Shown here one piece after another: positions 31,987 to 40,981 of a stretch of 64,000 bases of DNA. A program made the position numbers and the translations under genes. Within the stretch, counting starts at the first letter, position 1; every line of letters begins with the position of its first letter. The notes below the pieces were generated by a model. The model was not told the origin of the DNA. It saw nothing but the letters and a program-made list of their open reading frames with translations, and ran no database searches. Source of the DNA: Bacteroidales bacterium (GTDB taxonomy: Bacteria > Bacteroidota > Bacteroidia > Bacteroidales > P3). Where the stretch lies: positions 1 through 64,000 of the forward strand of contig JAGAYN010000031.1 in assembly GCA_017940465.1 (NCBI GenBank), read 5' to 3'.

Positions 31987-32334
31987 ATGAAGAAACGGTT
32001 TGGAAAAATGAAAAAGACGATTGTTCTTACGGCGGTCATCACGTTTCTGGCCACCACACTGCTGTGGTTCGCCGTCCTGCTGCTGGCCGGCGGACGCGAG
32101 GAGCTGAGCCTTGAGGCGACGCAGGGCGGGGCTACCAACGCCTACAGCGAGATGGAGGCGTCGAGCAACGCCACCCTCTACGACAAGGAGGGCAACTGGC
32201 TGGGCACAGGCATGCTGGTGGAAACCACGAACAAGGCGTACCTGCAGATGGGGCGCGACCGCTACGAACTGGACCATTCCGACGTCGATGGCTTCAGGTA
32301 CCTCGTGCCGGAGGAAAACATCTACGTCAAATAA
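31987..32334 (+). CDS. Small single-span membrane protein, unknown function
   Basis: A 115-residue protein with a transmembrane helix at about 12-34 (VLTAVITFLATTLLWFAVLL), followed by an exported domain of about 75 residues rich in acidic and aromatic residues. A second Met at codon 8 is an equally good start. It begins 32 nt after the end of the 6S-like RNA and precedes another membrane protein by 10 nt. I do not recognise a family. Its neighbours suggest an envelope role. Confidence 0.6.
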   Translation: MKKRFGKMKKTIVLTAVITFLATTLLWFAVLLLAGGREELSLEATQGGATNAYSEMEASSNATLYDKEGNWLGTGMLVETTNKAYLQMGRDRYELDHSDVDGFRYLVPEENIYVK

Positions 32335-32344
32335 GGCTCCCGGA

Positions 32345-33142
32345 ATGAAAACCAGGCTCACAGACGAACAGCGCGTCCAGTTCTGGGGCATCTTCTCCAC
32401 CGCACTGGTGGGGCTCTTCTCGTTCTGGCTGGGCATAGCCATCCAGGACGACATCAGCACCAAGAACGCCCGCGAAACCCAGAAGCTGGCACGCTACCAG
32501 ATGGTCGAGGCCGTCTACCCCAAATACACACAGTTCATCGACACGGGCGGATACGTCTTCTACGACCTGGTGGGAATGGCCCCGCTCGGCGACACGGAAG
32601 CCAGGGAAGCCCTGCAGGACTACCTGGGGCGCGAGAAAGTGCCGTTCATCGAAACCATGAAGAACTCCGTCAACTTCATGAGCGACAACCGCCACTACTT
32701 CGCCGCCGGCACCCAGCGGCGCATTTGCACCAACAACGTGGCTATCCAGATAGGGATGCGGCTCATGGAACCCGGCAGCCCGCTCAAGGACGGCATCGCC
32801 GGCAAAGCCTGGCAGGAGGCCGTCCGGCACGAACTGGAAAGCCCCTACTACATCAAGGACATGATATCCTGCCGCGAGGCGGTCACCGCCGACATCGTCT
32901 CGCTGGTGAAGTCCTTCCGGCAGGAGGGCGACACCGCCACCGCCGCCGTCGCCTGCCGCTTCATGCTCCGGCCCTACCTGGACAATTTCAACGCCTACGG
33001 ACAGGAACTGACCCCCAACGACGACCTCGAAAGCCACCTCTGGCGACACATCCTGATGCTCGTCGCCTGTGTCCTGCTCGGCCTGGCCATGGGCGTTGTG
33101 ATGATGAAAACCATTTTTAAAACATGCAGAACCGATCTATAA
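32345..33142 (+). CDS. Two-span membrane protein with helical soluble domain, unknown function
   Basis: A 265-residue protein. One helix lies at about 11-31 (WGIFSTALVGLFSFWLGIAI) and another near the C-terminus (ILMLVACVLLGLAMGVVMM). The 190 residues between them are mostly helical and contain CRFMLRPYLDNFNAYG. The topology places the central domain on one side of the membrane, held by both ends. ATG at 32345 is chosen because the frame upstream overlaps the previous gene. No family is recognised. It is probably cotranscribed with the small membrane protein before it. Confidence 0.62.
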   Translation: MKTRLTDEQRVQFWGIFSTALVGLFSFWLGIAIQDDISTKNARETQKLARYQMVEAVYPKYTQFIDTGGYVFYDLVGMAPLGDTEAREALQDYLGREKVPFIETMKNSVNFMSDNRHYFAAGTQRRICTNNVAIQIGMRLMEPGSPLKDGIAGKAWQEAVRHELESPYYIKDMISCREAVTADIVSLVKSFRQEGDTATAAVACRFMLRPYLDNFNAYGQELTPNDDLESHLWRHILMLVACVLLGLAMGVVMMKTIFKTCRTDL

Positions 33143-33155
33143 AAACACTGACACA

Positions 33156-34760
33156 ATGAAAATGACAAGATTGTTTTTAAGCCTGGCGATGGGCGCTGTG
33201 CTCATGACAGGCATGGCCTCGTGCAAGGACGAGGTCGTCGTGGGTGGAGCCATCTCGGGCTTCGTGACCGATGCCAACACCGGCGAGCCACTGCGGGCAG
33301 TGGACATCACCCTCAGCCCCAGCGGCCTCTCCACCATTTCGGGGTCGGACGGGCGTTATGAATTCATCGACATCGCCCCCGACACCTATACCGTCCGCGG
33401 TGCGAAGTCGGGCTACATTACCAACAGTGTGCGTGTCGCCGTAACCGATGGAAGGACTTCCACGGGAGACATGCTGCTGACGCCCAGCAGCGCGGACATG
33501 AACCTCTCGGTAGGCTTGGTTGACTTTGGAGTCACCGGCACTGTGGAGACATTCCAGATTATAAACAATGCCTCCAACGGAAGCTTCCAATGGACAGTGA
33601 CGGTGCAGGGCGCTGCCAGCTGGCTCATGGTGAGCCCCACCAGCGGAAGCACAGGGGCCGGCCAGCGTTCGCAGGTAACCCTCACGGCCAACCGCAGCCA
33701 GCTGAACACATCGGACCTGGTCACCCTCGTGGTCTCCAACGTCACCAGCGGAAACAGCATCTCGCTGCCGGTGAGTATAAGCTACAACAGCGGGACGCTA
33801 CAGGTAACGCCCAACCCCGTGGACTTCGGCACATCGGCCTCTTCGCGCCAGCTGACGCTGAAGAACACCGGTTCCACAAACGTCCCCTACGAAATCAACT
33901 ACAACTGTGCCTGGCTGACGGTCAGCCCCACATCGGGCAGCATCGCGTCGGGCAACACGTCGACCATCGCGCTGTCGCTCAACCGCAGTGCCTTCACAGG
34001 CACTGCCGAGACCATACTCCAGGTGCGCAACACCGCCGACGGTAGCAGCACCACCGTGAGGGTTACGGCCTCCGGCAGTGGCGGCGGCGGTGGCGACGAC
34101 ATCGTGGTGTCGAACGGACTGATGGCCTACTACACCTTCGACGACGGCACGACCCGCGACGCATCGGACAATGGGGTGGACGGCCAGTTGGTGGATGGCG
34201 CAGAGGTGCAGACCGAATCCAACGGACGGCAATACCTGAGCCTGCAGTCCTTCCAGGGCTCCAGTTTCACCATCCCGCACAACCTGTTCTCTGGATATAC
34301 ACATTGGACGATGAGCTTCTGGGTGAAGGGCCTGACGGCAGGGAATGTGTTTGCTGCGCAACGCCCAGATTTGAATGAGTACAGCGATTTCCCCATGCTA
34401 TGGGCGGATCAGAACGGATTTCTCAAGGTAAAAATGAAAGATGGGTATGTAACCAATGGGCCTTCTGGAACCCAGATATCCTACATTTACAGTTCCAATA
34501 GCGGGGCATGGCATCATTATGTGCTGCAACGCGAGGGCGATAATATTGTGAAATTCTATGTCGACGGGGTGCTGGTGGACAATGTCACGACATATATCAC
34601 TAACAATATCAATGCTTCGAAGGTGGTCTTCGGAGGCAACAAGAACGGACTCTATCCTGTGGCTCCCAGCATGAGGCTGGACAACATCCGCTTCTACAAC
34701 CGCACGCTGACATCGGCACAAGTGAGAGCAATCTACAATTTGGAAGTATCAAACCATTAA
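33156..34760 (+). CDS. Surface lipoprotein with CarboxypepD_reg, BACON-like and LamG-like domains
   Basis: A 534-residue lipoprotein. The signal ends in MTGMASC (Cys23). Domain order: a carboxypeptidase-regulatory-like beta-sandwich (about 30-110, ISGFVTDANTGEPLRAVDI), two BACON-type repeats (about 112-205 and 207-295, each with WLMVSPTSGS or WLTVSPTSGS), a Gly-rich linker (GSGGGGGDD), and a C-terminal LamG/concanavalin-like domain (about 315-530, MAYYTFDDGTTRDASDNGVDG, WTMSFWVKG). This layout fits a cell-surface glycan- or mucin-binding protein. The first domain is clearly homologous to the small lipoprotein at 36180. Confidence 0.8.
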   Translation: MKMTRLFLSLAMGAVLMTGMASCKDEVVVGGAISGFVTDANTGEPLRAVDITLSPSGLSTISGSDGRYEFIDIAPDTYTVRGAKSGYITNSVRVAVTDGRTSTGDMLLTPSSADMNLSVGLVDFGVTGTVETFQIINNASNGSFQWTVTVQGAASWLMVSPTSGSTGAGQRSQVTLTANRSQLNTSDLVTLVVSNVTSGNSISLPVSISYNSGTLQVTPNPVDFGTSASSRQLTLKNTGSTNVPYEINYNCAWLTVSPTSGSIASGNTSTIALSLNRSAFTGTAETILQVRNTADGSSTTVRVTASGSGGGGGDDIVVSNGLMAYYTFDDGTTRDASDNGVDGQLVDGAEVQTESNGRQYLSLQSFQGSSFTIPHNLFSGYTHWTMSFWVKGLTAGNVFAAQRPDLNEYSDFPMLWADQNGFLKVKMKDGYVTNGPSGTQISYIYSSNSGAWHHYVLQREGDNIVKFYVDGVLVDNVTTYITNNINASKVVFGGNKNGLYPVAPSMRLDNIRFYNRTLTSAQVRAIYNLEVSNH

Positions 34761-34774
34761 AAAACGTATAAAAG

Positions 34775-35365
34775 ATGAAGAAAGGAATCCTTTTTGTGGC
34801 GTTAGCCGCCACCGTGATGTTCGCCGCATGCGGCAGCAACAAGAAGACAGCCAGCACCAATCCCCGCAATCCCTTCGGAGGCGAGACCTTCACTGCCCCC
34901 TGCCAAGAACTTGACAGCGACAGCGAATTCGGCGCGACAGGCATCTACAAGGGCAGCGCGAACCAGTTGGGCGACCTGCAACTGTATGCCCTGCAGAACG
35001 CTCAGCAGATGGTGCGTCGCAAACTGCAACATGTCTATAAAGGCATGGTGAGCGACTTCAACACCAGCTATGGCGGCAACGCAGGCAACGACATCATGAA
35101 CAAGATGACATCGGCCGGCGACCAGGCTATCAACGCCGTAATCAACGACACCCGCGCCACCTGTATCCAGTTCAGCGAAGTGGACGACAAGGGCAACTCA
35201 ACCTGCTTCGTCGGAATCCGCATAAGCAAGCAAGCCATCGCCAAGGAGGTGGCCAACCGTGTGAACAATGTCCTCTCCGAGGATGAAAAAATGCGTATCC
35301 GCTTCGAGGAAAAGAAGTATCGCGAGGAATACGAACAGAGAATGCGGAACTTCAATGAACAGTAG
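34775..35365 (+). CDS. Lipoprotein of unknown function
   Basis: A 196-residue lipoprotein with a signal ending in MFAACG (Cys19). The mature part begins with NPFGGETFTAPC and contains the stretch FGATGIYKGSANQLGDLQLYALQNAQQMV, which resembles the start of LPP20-like domains that process repeated alpha/beta units. A coiled, charged C-terminus (EEKKYREEYEQRMRNF) follows. It begins 15 nt after the surface lipoprotein gene and ends 2 nt before the next one. Confidence 0.65.
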   Translation: MKKGILFVALAATVMFAACGSNKKTASTNPRNPFGGETFTAPCQELDSDSEFGATGIYKGSANQLGDLQLYALQNAQQMVRRKLQHVYKGMVSDFNTSYGGNAGNDIMNKMTSAGDQAINAVINDTRATCIQFSEVDDKGNSTCFVGIRISKQAIAKEVANRVNNVLSEDEKMRIRFEEKKYREEYEQRMRNFNEQ

Positions 35366-35367
35366 CG

Positions 35368-36165
35368 ATGTATCCATATAAAGCAGTTGCCCTGTTGTTC
35401 GGTCTGCTGTACGGAGGCCTATTGTCCGCACAGCAGACGGGCAGTTCCTTGGAGCCAGACTGGGTGTCCGGCACCTTCATCGAACGTGCCAACTCGTATA
35501 TCGAAGTGGTCCGCGCCACGGCAAGCAGCCAGGATGATGCCCGTACCAAGGCATTGCAGCAGTTGGTGGAACGGCGCAGCCTGGCAACCGGCACCCACTA
35601 TGATGTGCAGGTGTCGGGCGGGCAGGTGCAGGTGTCGGGAAGGGATGCCCTGACAGTGAAGGCACGTGTCATTGATGAGTATAGCCGTCGCGACTCCCGG
35701 GGGCAATGGACGGTCAGCCTGTTGGTGCAGACCTGCAAAAACCCGATGCTCGACTACGAGCCGGTCCACGTGAGCGACCGCCAGCCTTTTTCGTATAAAT
35801 GGTTCATCCCAGGCACGACCCAGCTTGCCAAACGGCAAAAAGGGAAGTCCGCTGCCATGATTGCGACAGAGGTGGCCATGGTGGCTGGCATAGTGGCCGC
35901 CGAGGGCATGCGGCAGACCTACACGGCAAGAGCTGCCAGTACACACAATGCCAACCTGCGCGTACAAAACACCAACAACGCCAACACGTGTGCCACTATC
36001 CGCAATGTGTGCATCGCCAGCGCGGCGGCAGTCTATCTGTGGAGCTTCATCGATGCTGCCGTGGGCAAGGGCCCCCGCCACCTGACCGTTGCCAGTGCCG
36101 AGATGAACCTCGTGCCTTGGGTGTCAGGCGACGGTGCGGGGTTGGCACTTAATTTCAAACTATAG
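35368..36165 (+). CDS. Exported LPP20-like protein of unknown function
   Basis: A 265-residue protein with a signal peptide (ending near LLSAQQ). After it comes WVSGTFIERANSYIEVVRATASSQDDARTKALQQLVERR, a pattern seen in LPP20/FlgT-type domains that couple a conserved strand to a helix. A hydrophobic helix lies at about 168-186 (AAMIATEVAMVAGIVAAEG), and another near 215-230. The C-terminus is beta-rich (LTVASAEMNLVPWVSG). It is next to the related-looking lipoprotein at 34775. Function unknown. Confidence 0.62.
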   Translation: MYPYKAVALLFGLLYGGLLSAQQTGSSLEPDWVSGTFIERANSYIEVVRATASSQDDARTKALQQLVERRSLATGTHYDVQVSGGQVQVSGRDALTVKARVIDEYSRRDSRGQWTVSLLVQTCKNPMLDYEPVHVSDRQPFSYKWFIPGTTQLAKRQKGKSAAMIATEVAMVAGIVAAEGMRQTYTARAASTHNANLRVQNTNNANTCATIRNVCIASAAAVYLWSFIDAAVGKGPRHLTVASAEMNLVPWVSGDGAGLALNFKL

Positions 36166-36179
36166 AATCAACTTTGAAA

Positions 36180-36506
36180 ATGAAATTCTTACGATTATTA
36201 CCACTAATGGCCATCCTCTGCATGGCGTCCTGCGACAGCCAGGAGTACGATATTTACACGACGGTACATGGCTTGGTGACCGATGCGTCAAGTGCGGAGC
36301 CATTAGAGGCAGTCACTGTAACTCTCAGTCCTGGAGGTATGAACTGTTTGACCAACCGGGATGGAGAGTTTAAATTTGCAGATGTTGATGCCGTCCAGTA
36401 CAAAGTAATGGCCCAGAAGGAAGGCTACGTCACCAACCACATGATTGTAACAGGTGTGGCCGGCGAGAGTGTTGCCATAAACATTACCCTGAGGAATAAA
36501 TCATGA
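36180..36506 (+). CDS. Small CarboxypepD_reg lipoprotein
   Basis: A 108-residue lipoprotein whose signal ends in LCMASC. The rest is one carboxypeptidase-regulatory-like domain: VHGLVTDASSAEPLEAVTVTL, DGEFKFADVDA, KVMAQKEGYVTNH. It matches the first domain of the protein at 33156 block by block (GFVTDANTGEPLRAVDITL, DGRYEFIDIAP, VRGAKSGYITNS). ATG at 36180 is preferred to a TTG two codons earlier. The next gene overlaps its stop by 4 nt. Confidence 0.72.
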   Translation: MKFLRLLPLMAILCMASCDSQEYDIYTTVHGLVTDASSAEPLEAVTVTLSPGGMNCLTNRDGEFKFADVDAVQYKVMAQKEGYVTNHMIVTGVAGESVAINITLRNKS

Positions 36507-37063
36507 AACGATTGAAATTTGCATTGCTCACATGTATGACGCTGTGTGCCTCTATGGCGCATGCCCAATGGTCGATTCTTCCAGTAGCTTTTTGGGGACG
36601 TTCAAGCCTGCATTACCCGGCAGACAATCTCTATGGTATTGGGTCGGGAGGCAGCTCGTCATTCGGTCTCGATGTAGAGGCGCGCTACTCAAAGGACCAA
36701 TCATTACAGCTGGGAGCCGGATTGGGTATAAGAACGGTGTCGAAGGTGGACTCCCTCCTCTTCGGTTCTGCTCAGTGGATTCCGGTCTACGTTACAGCTA
36801 CTATTGGTGATTCGTGGTTCTTAGAAGGGTCTCTTGGCTACAATATTCCCGTCGGAGGCAGCGGACTTGGCTATGTAACGGGCTGGTTTGCCTCTATTGG
36901 TGGAGGGCTGGTATACGCGCCGATAGTCATATCGCTTAATATGGACATCCTGCACATATTCGGCACAAAGACATTCTCTTATGTTCCCAATGGCTATGTA
37001 GCGGTCGACAATGGGAATTTGATAGGTGTCAAATTGAAATACATCATCCCAGTATCCCGATAG
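36503..37063 (+). CDS. Predicted outer-membrane beta-barrel protein
   Basis: A 186-residue exported protein with a signal peptide (ending MAHAQW). The mature part is a run of amphipathic strands: FGLDVEARYSKDQSLQLGAGLGIRTV, VYVTATIGDSWFLEGSLGYNIPVGGSGLGY, VIGVKLKYIIPVSR at the end. Porin-like small barrels end in an aromatic or hydrophobic residue followed by a charged one, as here. It overlaps the lipoprotein upstream by 4 nt and is followed by the transglutaminase-like gene within 7 nt. Confidence 0.65.
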   Translation: MKRLKFALLTCMTLCASMAHAQWSILPVAFWGRSSLHYPADNLYGIGSGGSSSFGLDVEARYSKDQSLQLGAGLGIRTVSKVDSLLFGSAQWIPVYVTATIGDSWFLEGSLGYNIPVGGSGLGYVTGWFASIGGGLVYAPIVISLNMDILHIFGTKTFSYVPNGYVAVDNGNLIGVKLKYIIPVSR

Positions 37064-37069
37064 TTGCGT

Positions 37070-38542
37070 ATGAGAAGGTTGTTGCTTGCCGTGTTGCTGG
37101 CTGTGTCAGGTGGGCTTTGGGCACAGGTGGAAAGGGACGAATATGAGGAGTTCCGCAGACAGTATCAGGAGGAATTCCAAGAGTTCCGCAGGAAGGAGAT
37201 GGAGGAATACGATGAATTCCGCCGCAAGGCTAACGCCGAATATGCCGAATGGCTGGGCAAGCCGTGGGTGGAGATGAAGGCTGAAGGAGGTCTGAAACCA
37301 CCCGAAGTTCCCAAGCCATCAGTGCCACCCGTGCATAGAGATGCAACCCCTCTTGATGAAACCCATGGCATTGTCATAGGGACATTGGACACCGTCCAGA
37401 CATTTGCGGATACCATACATGTTCCAGATATCATCTACACTCCCGAGCAGGCAGAGAGTCAGACAGAGGTGGACTTCTACGCAGAGAAAATAGCGATGCG
37501 TGTGGCAAGGGGAGCCGCCAGCCTGAGGCTGGGAGGCACAAGTGAGAAGAAGGTGAGGAAGGCATGGGCAGCAATGGCAAGTGGAACCTACGACGCCCTC
37601 TTGCAGGACTGCATCAGTGCAAAAAGAAGGAACCGACTGTGCGATTGGGCCTACATTAAACTGTGCCAGAGGGCGGCATCCTCGGTGTTCTCTCCGGAAA
37701 ATTACAACGAAATGGTATTGCTGCAGGCTTACCTGCTGACGCAGTCAGGCTATAACCTGCGCCTTGCCACATCGCAGGGACGCCTTTCCATTCTCGTTCC
37801 ATTCGACCATCTTGTCTACAACTATAACTTCATACCTATTGACAAGGAGAAATACTACATCATAGACGGGCGCAAGGCAGGCGCTTTCAGCGTGGTACCT
37901 GTCGGCTTCCCCAAAGGTCGAACCTCGAGCATCGCCATGGGCAGGCAACCCCGTTTGGCCGAGAGGAATGCCACAGCCAGAGCCTTCACCGCCAATGGCC
38001 GTTACCCATCCATGCAGATAAAGCTGACGGTGAACCGCAACTTGATGGAATTCTATTCGGAGTACCCCCTGAACGATGCCTGGAGCAGCTACGCAAGTGC
38101 ATCGTTGAGCGAGGGGACGAAGGCGGCGCTCTATCCTGCATTGCGGAAGCATGTCCAGGGGAAGAGCAAGGCCGTGGCTACCGATATGCTGCTCGACTTT
38201 GTGCAGCACGCCTTCGCCTACAAGACCGACCAGGAGCAGTTCGGCTATGAGAGGCCTCTGTTCGGCGACGAAAGTTTCTATTATCCCTACAACGACTGCG
38301 AGGACCGCAGCATATTGTTTGCCATCCTGGTGCGCGAACTACTGGGGCTGGACGTAGTGCTGCTGAACTACCCCGGCCATTTGGCCACAGCGGTCAGTCT
38401 CGGTTCGGATGTGAAGGGAGACTATGTGCTCGTGGACGGCCGCCGTTACACGGTGTGCGACCCGACGTATATAGGGGCCGCCGTCGGCGAAGGGATGCCG
38501 CAGTTCGACGGCATGCGCCCGAGGGTGATTGTGATACGATAG
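37070..38542 (+). CDS. Exported transglutaminase-like (papain-fold) protein
   Basis: A 490-residue protein with a signal peptide (ending GGLWAQ). A coiled stretch follows (about 22-60) with the repeated motif EFRR and a closing YAEWLGKPW. The C-terminal domain has a transglutaminase-like triad: Cys in YPYNDCEDRSILF near 412, His in NYPGHLATAV near 440 and Asp in VCDPTYIGAAVG near 464. Such proteins cleave or crosslink peptides outside the cell. ATG at 37070 is chosen over a TTG at 37064. It closes the envelope gene run; a strong terminator follows. Confidence 0.75.
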   Translation: MRRLLLAVLLAVSGGLWAQVERDEYEEFRRQYQEEFQEFRRKEMEEYDEFRRKANAEYAEWLGKPWVEMKAEGGLKPPEVPKPSVPPVHRDATPLDETHGIVIGTLDTVQTFADTIHVPDIIYTPEQAESQTEVDFYAEKIAMRVARGAASLRLGGTSEKKVRKAWAAMASGTYDALLQDCISAKRRNRLCDWAYIKLCQRAASSVFSPENYNEMVLLQAYLLTQSGYNLRLATSQGRLSILVPFDHLVYNYNFIPIDKEKYYIIDGRKAGAFSVVPVGFPKGRTSSIAMGRQPRLAERNATARAFTANGRYPSMQIKLTVNRNLMEFYSEYPLNDAWSSYASASLSEGTKAALYPALRKHVQGKSKAVATDMLLDFVQHAFAYKTDQEQFGYERPLFGDESFYYPYNDCEDRSILFAILVRELLGLDVVLLNYPGHLATAVSLGSDVKGDYVLVDGRRYTVCDPTYIGAAVGEGMPQFDGMRPRVIVIR

Positions 38543-38549
38543 CCAAAAT

Positions 38550-38583
38550 GGGAGCCCCGCCGGCTGAAGCCGGCGGGGCTCCC
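38550..38583. terminator. Bidirectional terminator between the envelope run and iorB
   Basis: A perfect 15-bp GC-rich stem (GGGAGCCCCGCCGGC with GCCGGCGGGGCTCCC) around TGAA. It separates two convergent genes. Confidence 0.75.
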
Positions 38584-38602
38584 TGGTGTCTGCCGGGGAC
38601 GG

Positions 38603-39166
38603 TTACTTGGCGTCGCGGCCGGCGCGGATGGCCTTGATGTTGGTCTCGACGACGGCTTCGCCCTTGCGGCCGAAGATGCTCTGGATGGCCTTCTCGAGTT
38701 CCTCGAAGGCGATCTCCAGGTAGGGGGCTGCGGCGCCGAGGAGCACCATGTTGCCGCGGGCGTTGAGTTCCTTGGCGATGGCGTTGGCGTTGAAGCAGAC
38801 CAGCTTGGAGAGTTTCTTGAGCTCGGCGTAGACCTTCTCGATGTCGGGGTAGTTGGTGATATTGACGAAGGGGTCGCTGTTGGTGATCACGGCGCCGTCG
38901 GGGGCGAGGAAGGGCAGGTAGCGCAGGGCCTCCATGGGCTCGGAGCTGAGGATGATGTCGGCCTTGCCTTCGGGGATAACGTCGGAGAAGATGGGCTCCG
39001 AGCTGATGCGCAGGTGGCTGAACACCGAGCCGCCGCGCTGGCTCATGCCGTGGATTTCGCTCTGTTTCACGTTGAGGCCCAGGTTGAGGGCGGCGTCGCT
39101 GATGATTTTGGCCACGGAGACGATGCCGTCGCCGCCTACGCCGCAGAGTATGATGTCTTTCTTCAT
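38603..39166 (-). CDS. iorB: Indolepyruvate:ferredoxin oxidoreductase, beta subunit
   Basis: A 187-residue gamma/beta-type subunit of a 2-oxoacid:ferredoxin oxidoreductase. It begins DIILCGVGGDGIVSVAKII and has the family blocks SEIHGMSQRGGSVFSHLR and ANAIAKELNARGNMVLLGA. With IorA it converts aryl pyruvates from aromatic amino acids to aryl-acetyl-CoA and reduced ferredoxin. ATG at 39166 is chosen, 13 nt after the iorA stop, because the upstream in-frame Met overlaps iorA. Confidence 0.9.
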   Translation of the reverse strand: MKKDIILCGVGGDGIVSVAKIISDAALNLGLNVKQSEIHGMSQRGGSVFSHLRISSEPIFSDVIPEGKADIILSSEPMEALRYLPFLAPDGAVITNSDPFVNITNYPDIEKVYAELKKLSKLVCFNANAIAKELNARGNMVLLGAAAPYLEIAFEELEKAIQSIFGRKGEAVVETNIKAIRAGRDAK

Positions 39167-39179
39167 GGTGTTTTCAGTG

Positions 39180-40763
39180 TTATTTGTTGGCAATACGTTT
39201 CTTGTTCTCGACGATGCAGACGCGCTGCGGGATGATGACGCTCACGCCCTCGTAGGCGATCTCCTCCTCGAGGATTTTGACGAATTCCTCGTGGTTTTTC
39301 TTGAGCGGCACGATGGTGCGGATGTGGTCGGGGTCGACGCCGAGGCCCTTGCAGATGTTGAAGAGCTTCATGTTGGCGCTGGAGGGCTGGCCACCGGTCA
39401 TGGCGGTGATGTCGTTGTCGAGGATCATGATGATGACGTTGGCCTTCTCGTTGACGCAGTCCAGCAGGCCGGTCATGCCGGAATGGCCGAAGGTGCCGTC
39501 GCCGATGACGCCGATGGCGGGGAAGACGCCCATCTCGGAGGCGCCCTTGGCCATGGTGACGGAGGCGCCCATGCAGACGGTGGTGTCGATGGCGCCCATG
39601 TTGAAGCCGAGGGTGTAGCAGCCGATGTCGCCGAAGACGCGGCCGTTGGGGTACTTCTTCATCACCTCGTTCACGGCGTCGAAGCTGTCGATGTGGGGGC
39701 AGCCGACGCAGAGGGCCGGCGGGCGGTTGGTGACCACCTCGGGCACGGCCGGGCCTTTGGGCATGGGCATGCCGAGGGCGGCGGCCACCTTCTCGGCGTT
39801 GAGCTCGCCGTCGCGGCGGATGACCTCATCCAAGCGGCCGTGGACGGGCTTGCCTTTGCCGAGGAATCCCTTGATGTGCTCCTCGACGAAGGGCTGGCCG
39901 TCCTCGAGGACAAGTATCTCGTCGCACTCGTCATAGAGTTTGTCCAGCATGTTGAAGGGCAGGGGATACTGCGTGATTTTGACTACCGGGTGGGGACACT
40001 TCCCGCCGGGGAAGCACTCCTGGAGGTAGTTGAAGGCGATGCCGGTGGCGATGATGCCGCGGCTGCGGTCGGTGCCGGGGATGTATTGGTTGTAGCCGCT
40101 CTCCTCGCTGCTGCGGGTGAAGGCGGGCTGCTTGTCGATGAGGTCGCGGTAGAGGCGCTTGGCATTGACGGGCAGGAGGACGTAGCTCTTCGGGTCGGCG
40201 GGGGAGGAGAGGGGGTTCTGCGGACGCACGGCGCGGCGCTCGACGCCGGCGCGGCTGTGGGCCAGGCGGGTGGGGATGCGCATGAGGATGGGGGTGCCGA
40301 GCTGCTCGGAGAGGTCGTAGCCGAAGAAGACCATGTCGTAGGCCTCCTGCTGGTTGGAGGGTTCGAGCATGGGAATCATGGCCCAGTGGCCGAAGTAGCG
40401 GCTGTCCTGCTCGTCCTGCGAGGAGAACATGGAGGGGTCGTCGGCGACGACGATGAGCACGCCCTTGGTGCCGATGATGGAGGCGTTCATGAAGGGGTCG
40501 CCGCAGACGTTCATGCCGACGTGCTTCATGCAGGTCATGGCACGCTTGCCGGCGTAGGCCACGCCGATGGAGGCCTCGAGGGCGGTCTTCTCGTTGGCGC
40601 ACCAGTTGGCCACCACGCCCTGCTCTTTGGCCTGCTTGCTCTTGATGACGTATTCGGTAATCTGGGTCGAGGGGGTGCCGGGGTAGCTGTTGATGGCGCT
40701 GCCGCCGGCGTCGATAAAGGCTTGGGCTATGGCCTCGTCGCCTAGGAGGAGGAGTTTTGACAT
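39180..40763 (-). CDS. iorA: Indolepyruvate:ferredoxin oxidoreductase, alpha subunit
   Basis: A 527-residue thiamine diphosphate enzyme subunit. The N-terminal pyrimidine-binding domain has INSYPGTPSTQITEYV and MKHVGMNVCGDPFM. The C-terminal TPP domain has CVGCPHIDSFDAV, GDIGCYTLG and the GDG...N motif (GVIGDGTFGHSG, MILDNDITAMTGGQ). The protein ends soon after IPQRVCIV, without the two [4Fe-4S] ferredoxin clusters that end the archaeal enzyme. Electrons would thus have to leave through another cluster or partner. It is cotranscribed with iorB. Confidence 0.92.
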   Translation of the reverse strand: MSKLLLLGDEAIAQAFIDAGGSAINSYPGTPSTQITEYVIKSKQAKEQGVVANWCANEKTALEASIGVAYAGKRAMTCMKHVGMNVCGDPFMNASIIGTKGVLIVVADDPSMFSSQDEQDSRYFGHWAMIPMLEPSNQQEAYDMVFFGYDLSEQLGTPILMRIPTRLAHSRAGVERRAVRPQNPLSSPADPKSYVLLPVNAKRLYRDLIDKQPAFTRSSEESGYNQYIPGTDRSRGIIATGIAFNYLQECFPGGKCPHPVVKITQYPLPFNMLDKLYDECDEILVLEDGQPFVEEHIKGFLGKGKPVHGRLDEVIRRDGELNAEKVAAALGMPMPKGPAVPEVVTNRPPALCVGCPHIDSFDAVNEVMKKYPNGRVFGDIGCYTLGFNMGAIDTTVCMGASVTMAKGASEMGVFPAIGVIGDGTFGHSGMTGLLDCVNEKANVIIMILDNDITAMTGGQPSSANMKLFNICKGLGVDPDHIRTIVPLKKNHEEFVKILEEEIAYEGVSVIIPQRVCIVENKKRIANK

Positions 40764-40809
40764 GTTGCTATGTTTTGATTAATATTATATTTCAACTATA
40801 AACAGAGTG

Positions 40810-40843
40810 CAAAAGTAAGAAAAAAAAATGACATACGTCAAGG
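40810..40843 (-). promoter_or_regulatory. Promoter of iorAB
   Basis: Minus strand: TTGAC (40843-40839), about 20 nt, then TACTTTTG (40817-40810), followed by CACTC. The iorA start is about 45 nt downstream. Confidence 0.65.
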
Positions 40844-40981
40844 ATTTTTGTATATATACATACAACGTTCTGATATACAGACGCCTGTATGGTGTCGGCC
40901 CCTCCGGGCCTTCCTCCGTGGTTGCTCCGGGTATGGTGGAGGGGAGGGGGAACAGGGGGGGACGGAGGGAGTGGATGGACG

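Noticed and set aside
38934..40745. A 603-codon plus-strand frame across iorB and iorA
   Set aside because: It is the complement of two well-recognised genes and has Asp/Gly/Val-rich shadow composition.
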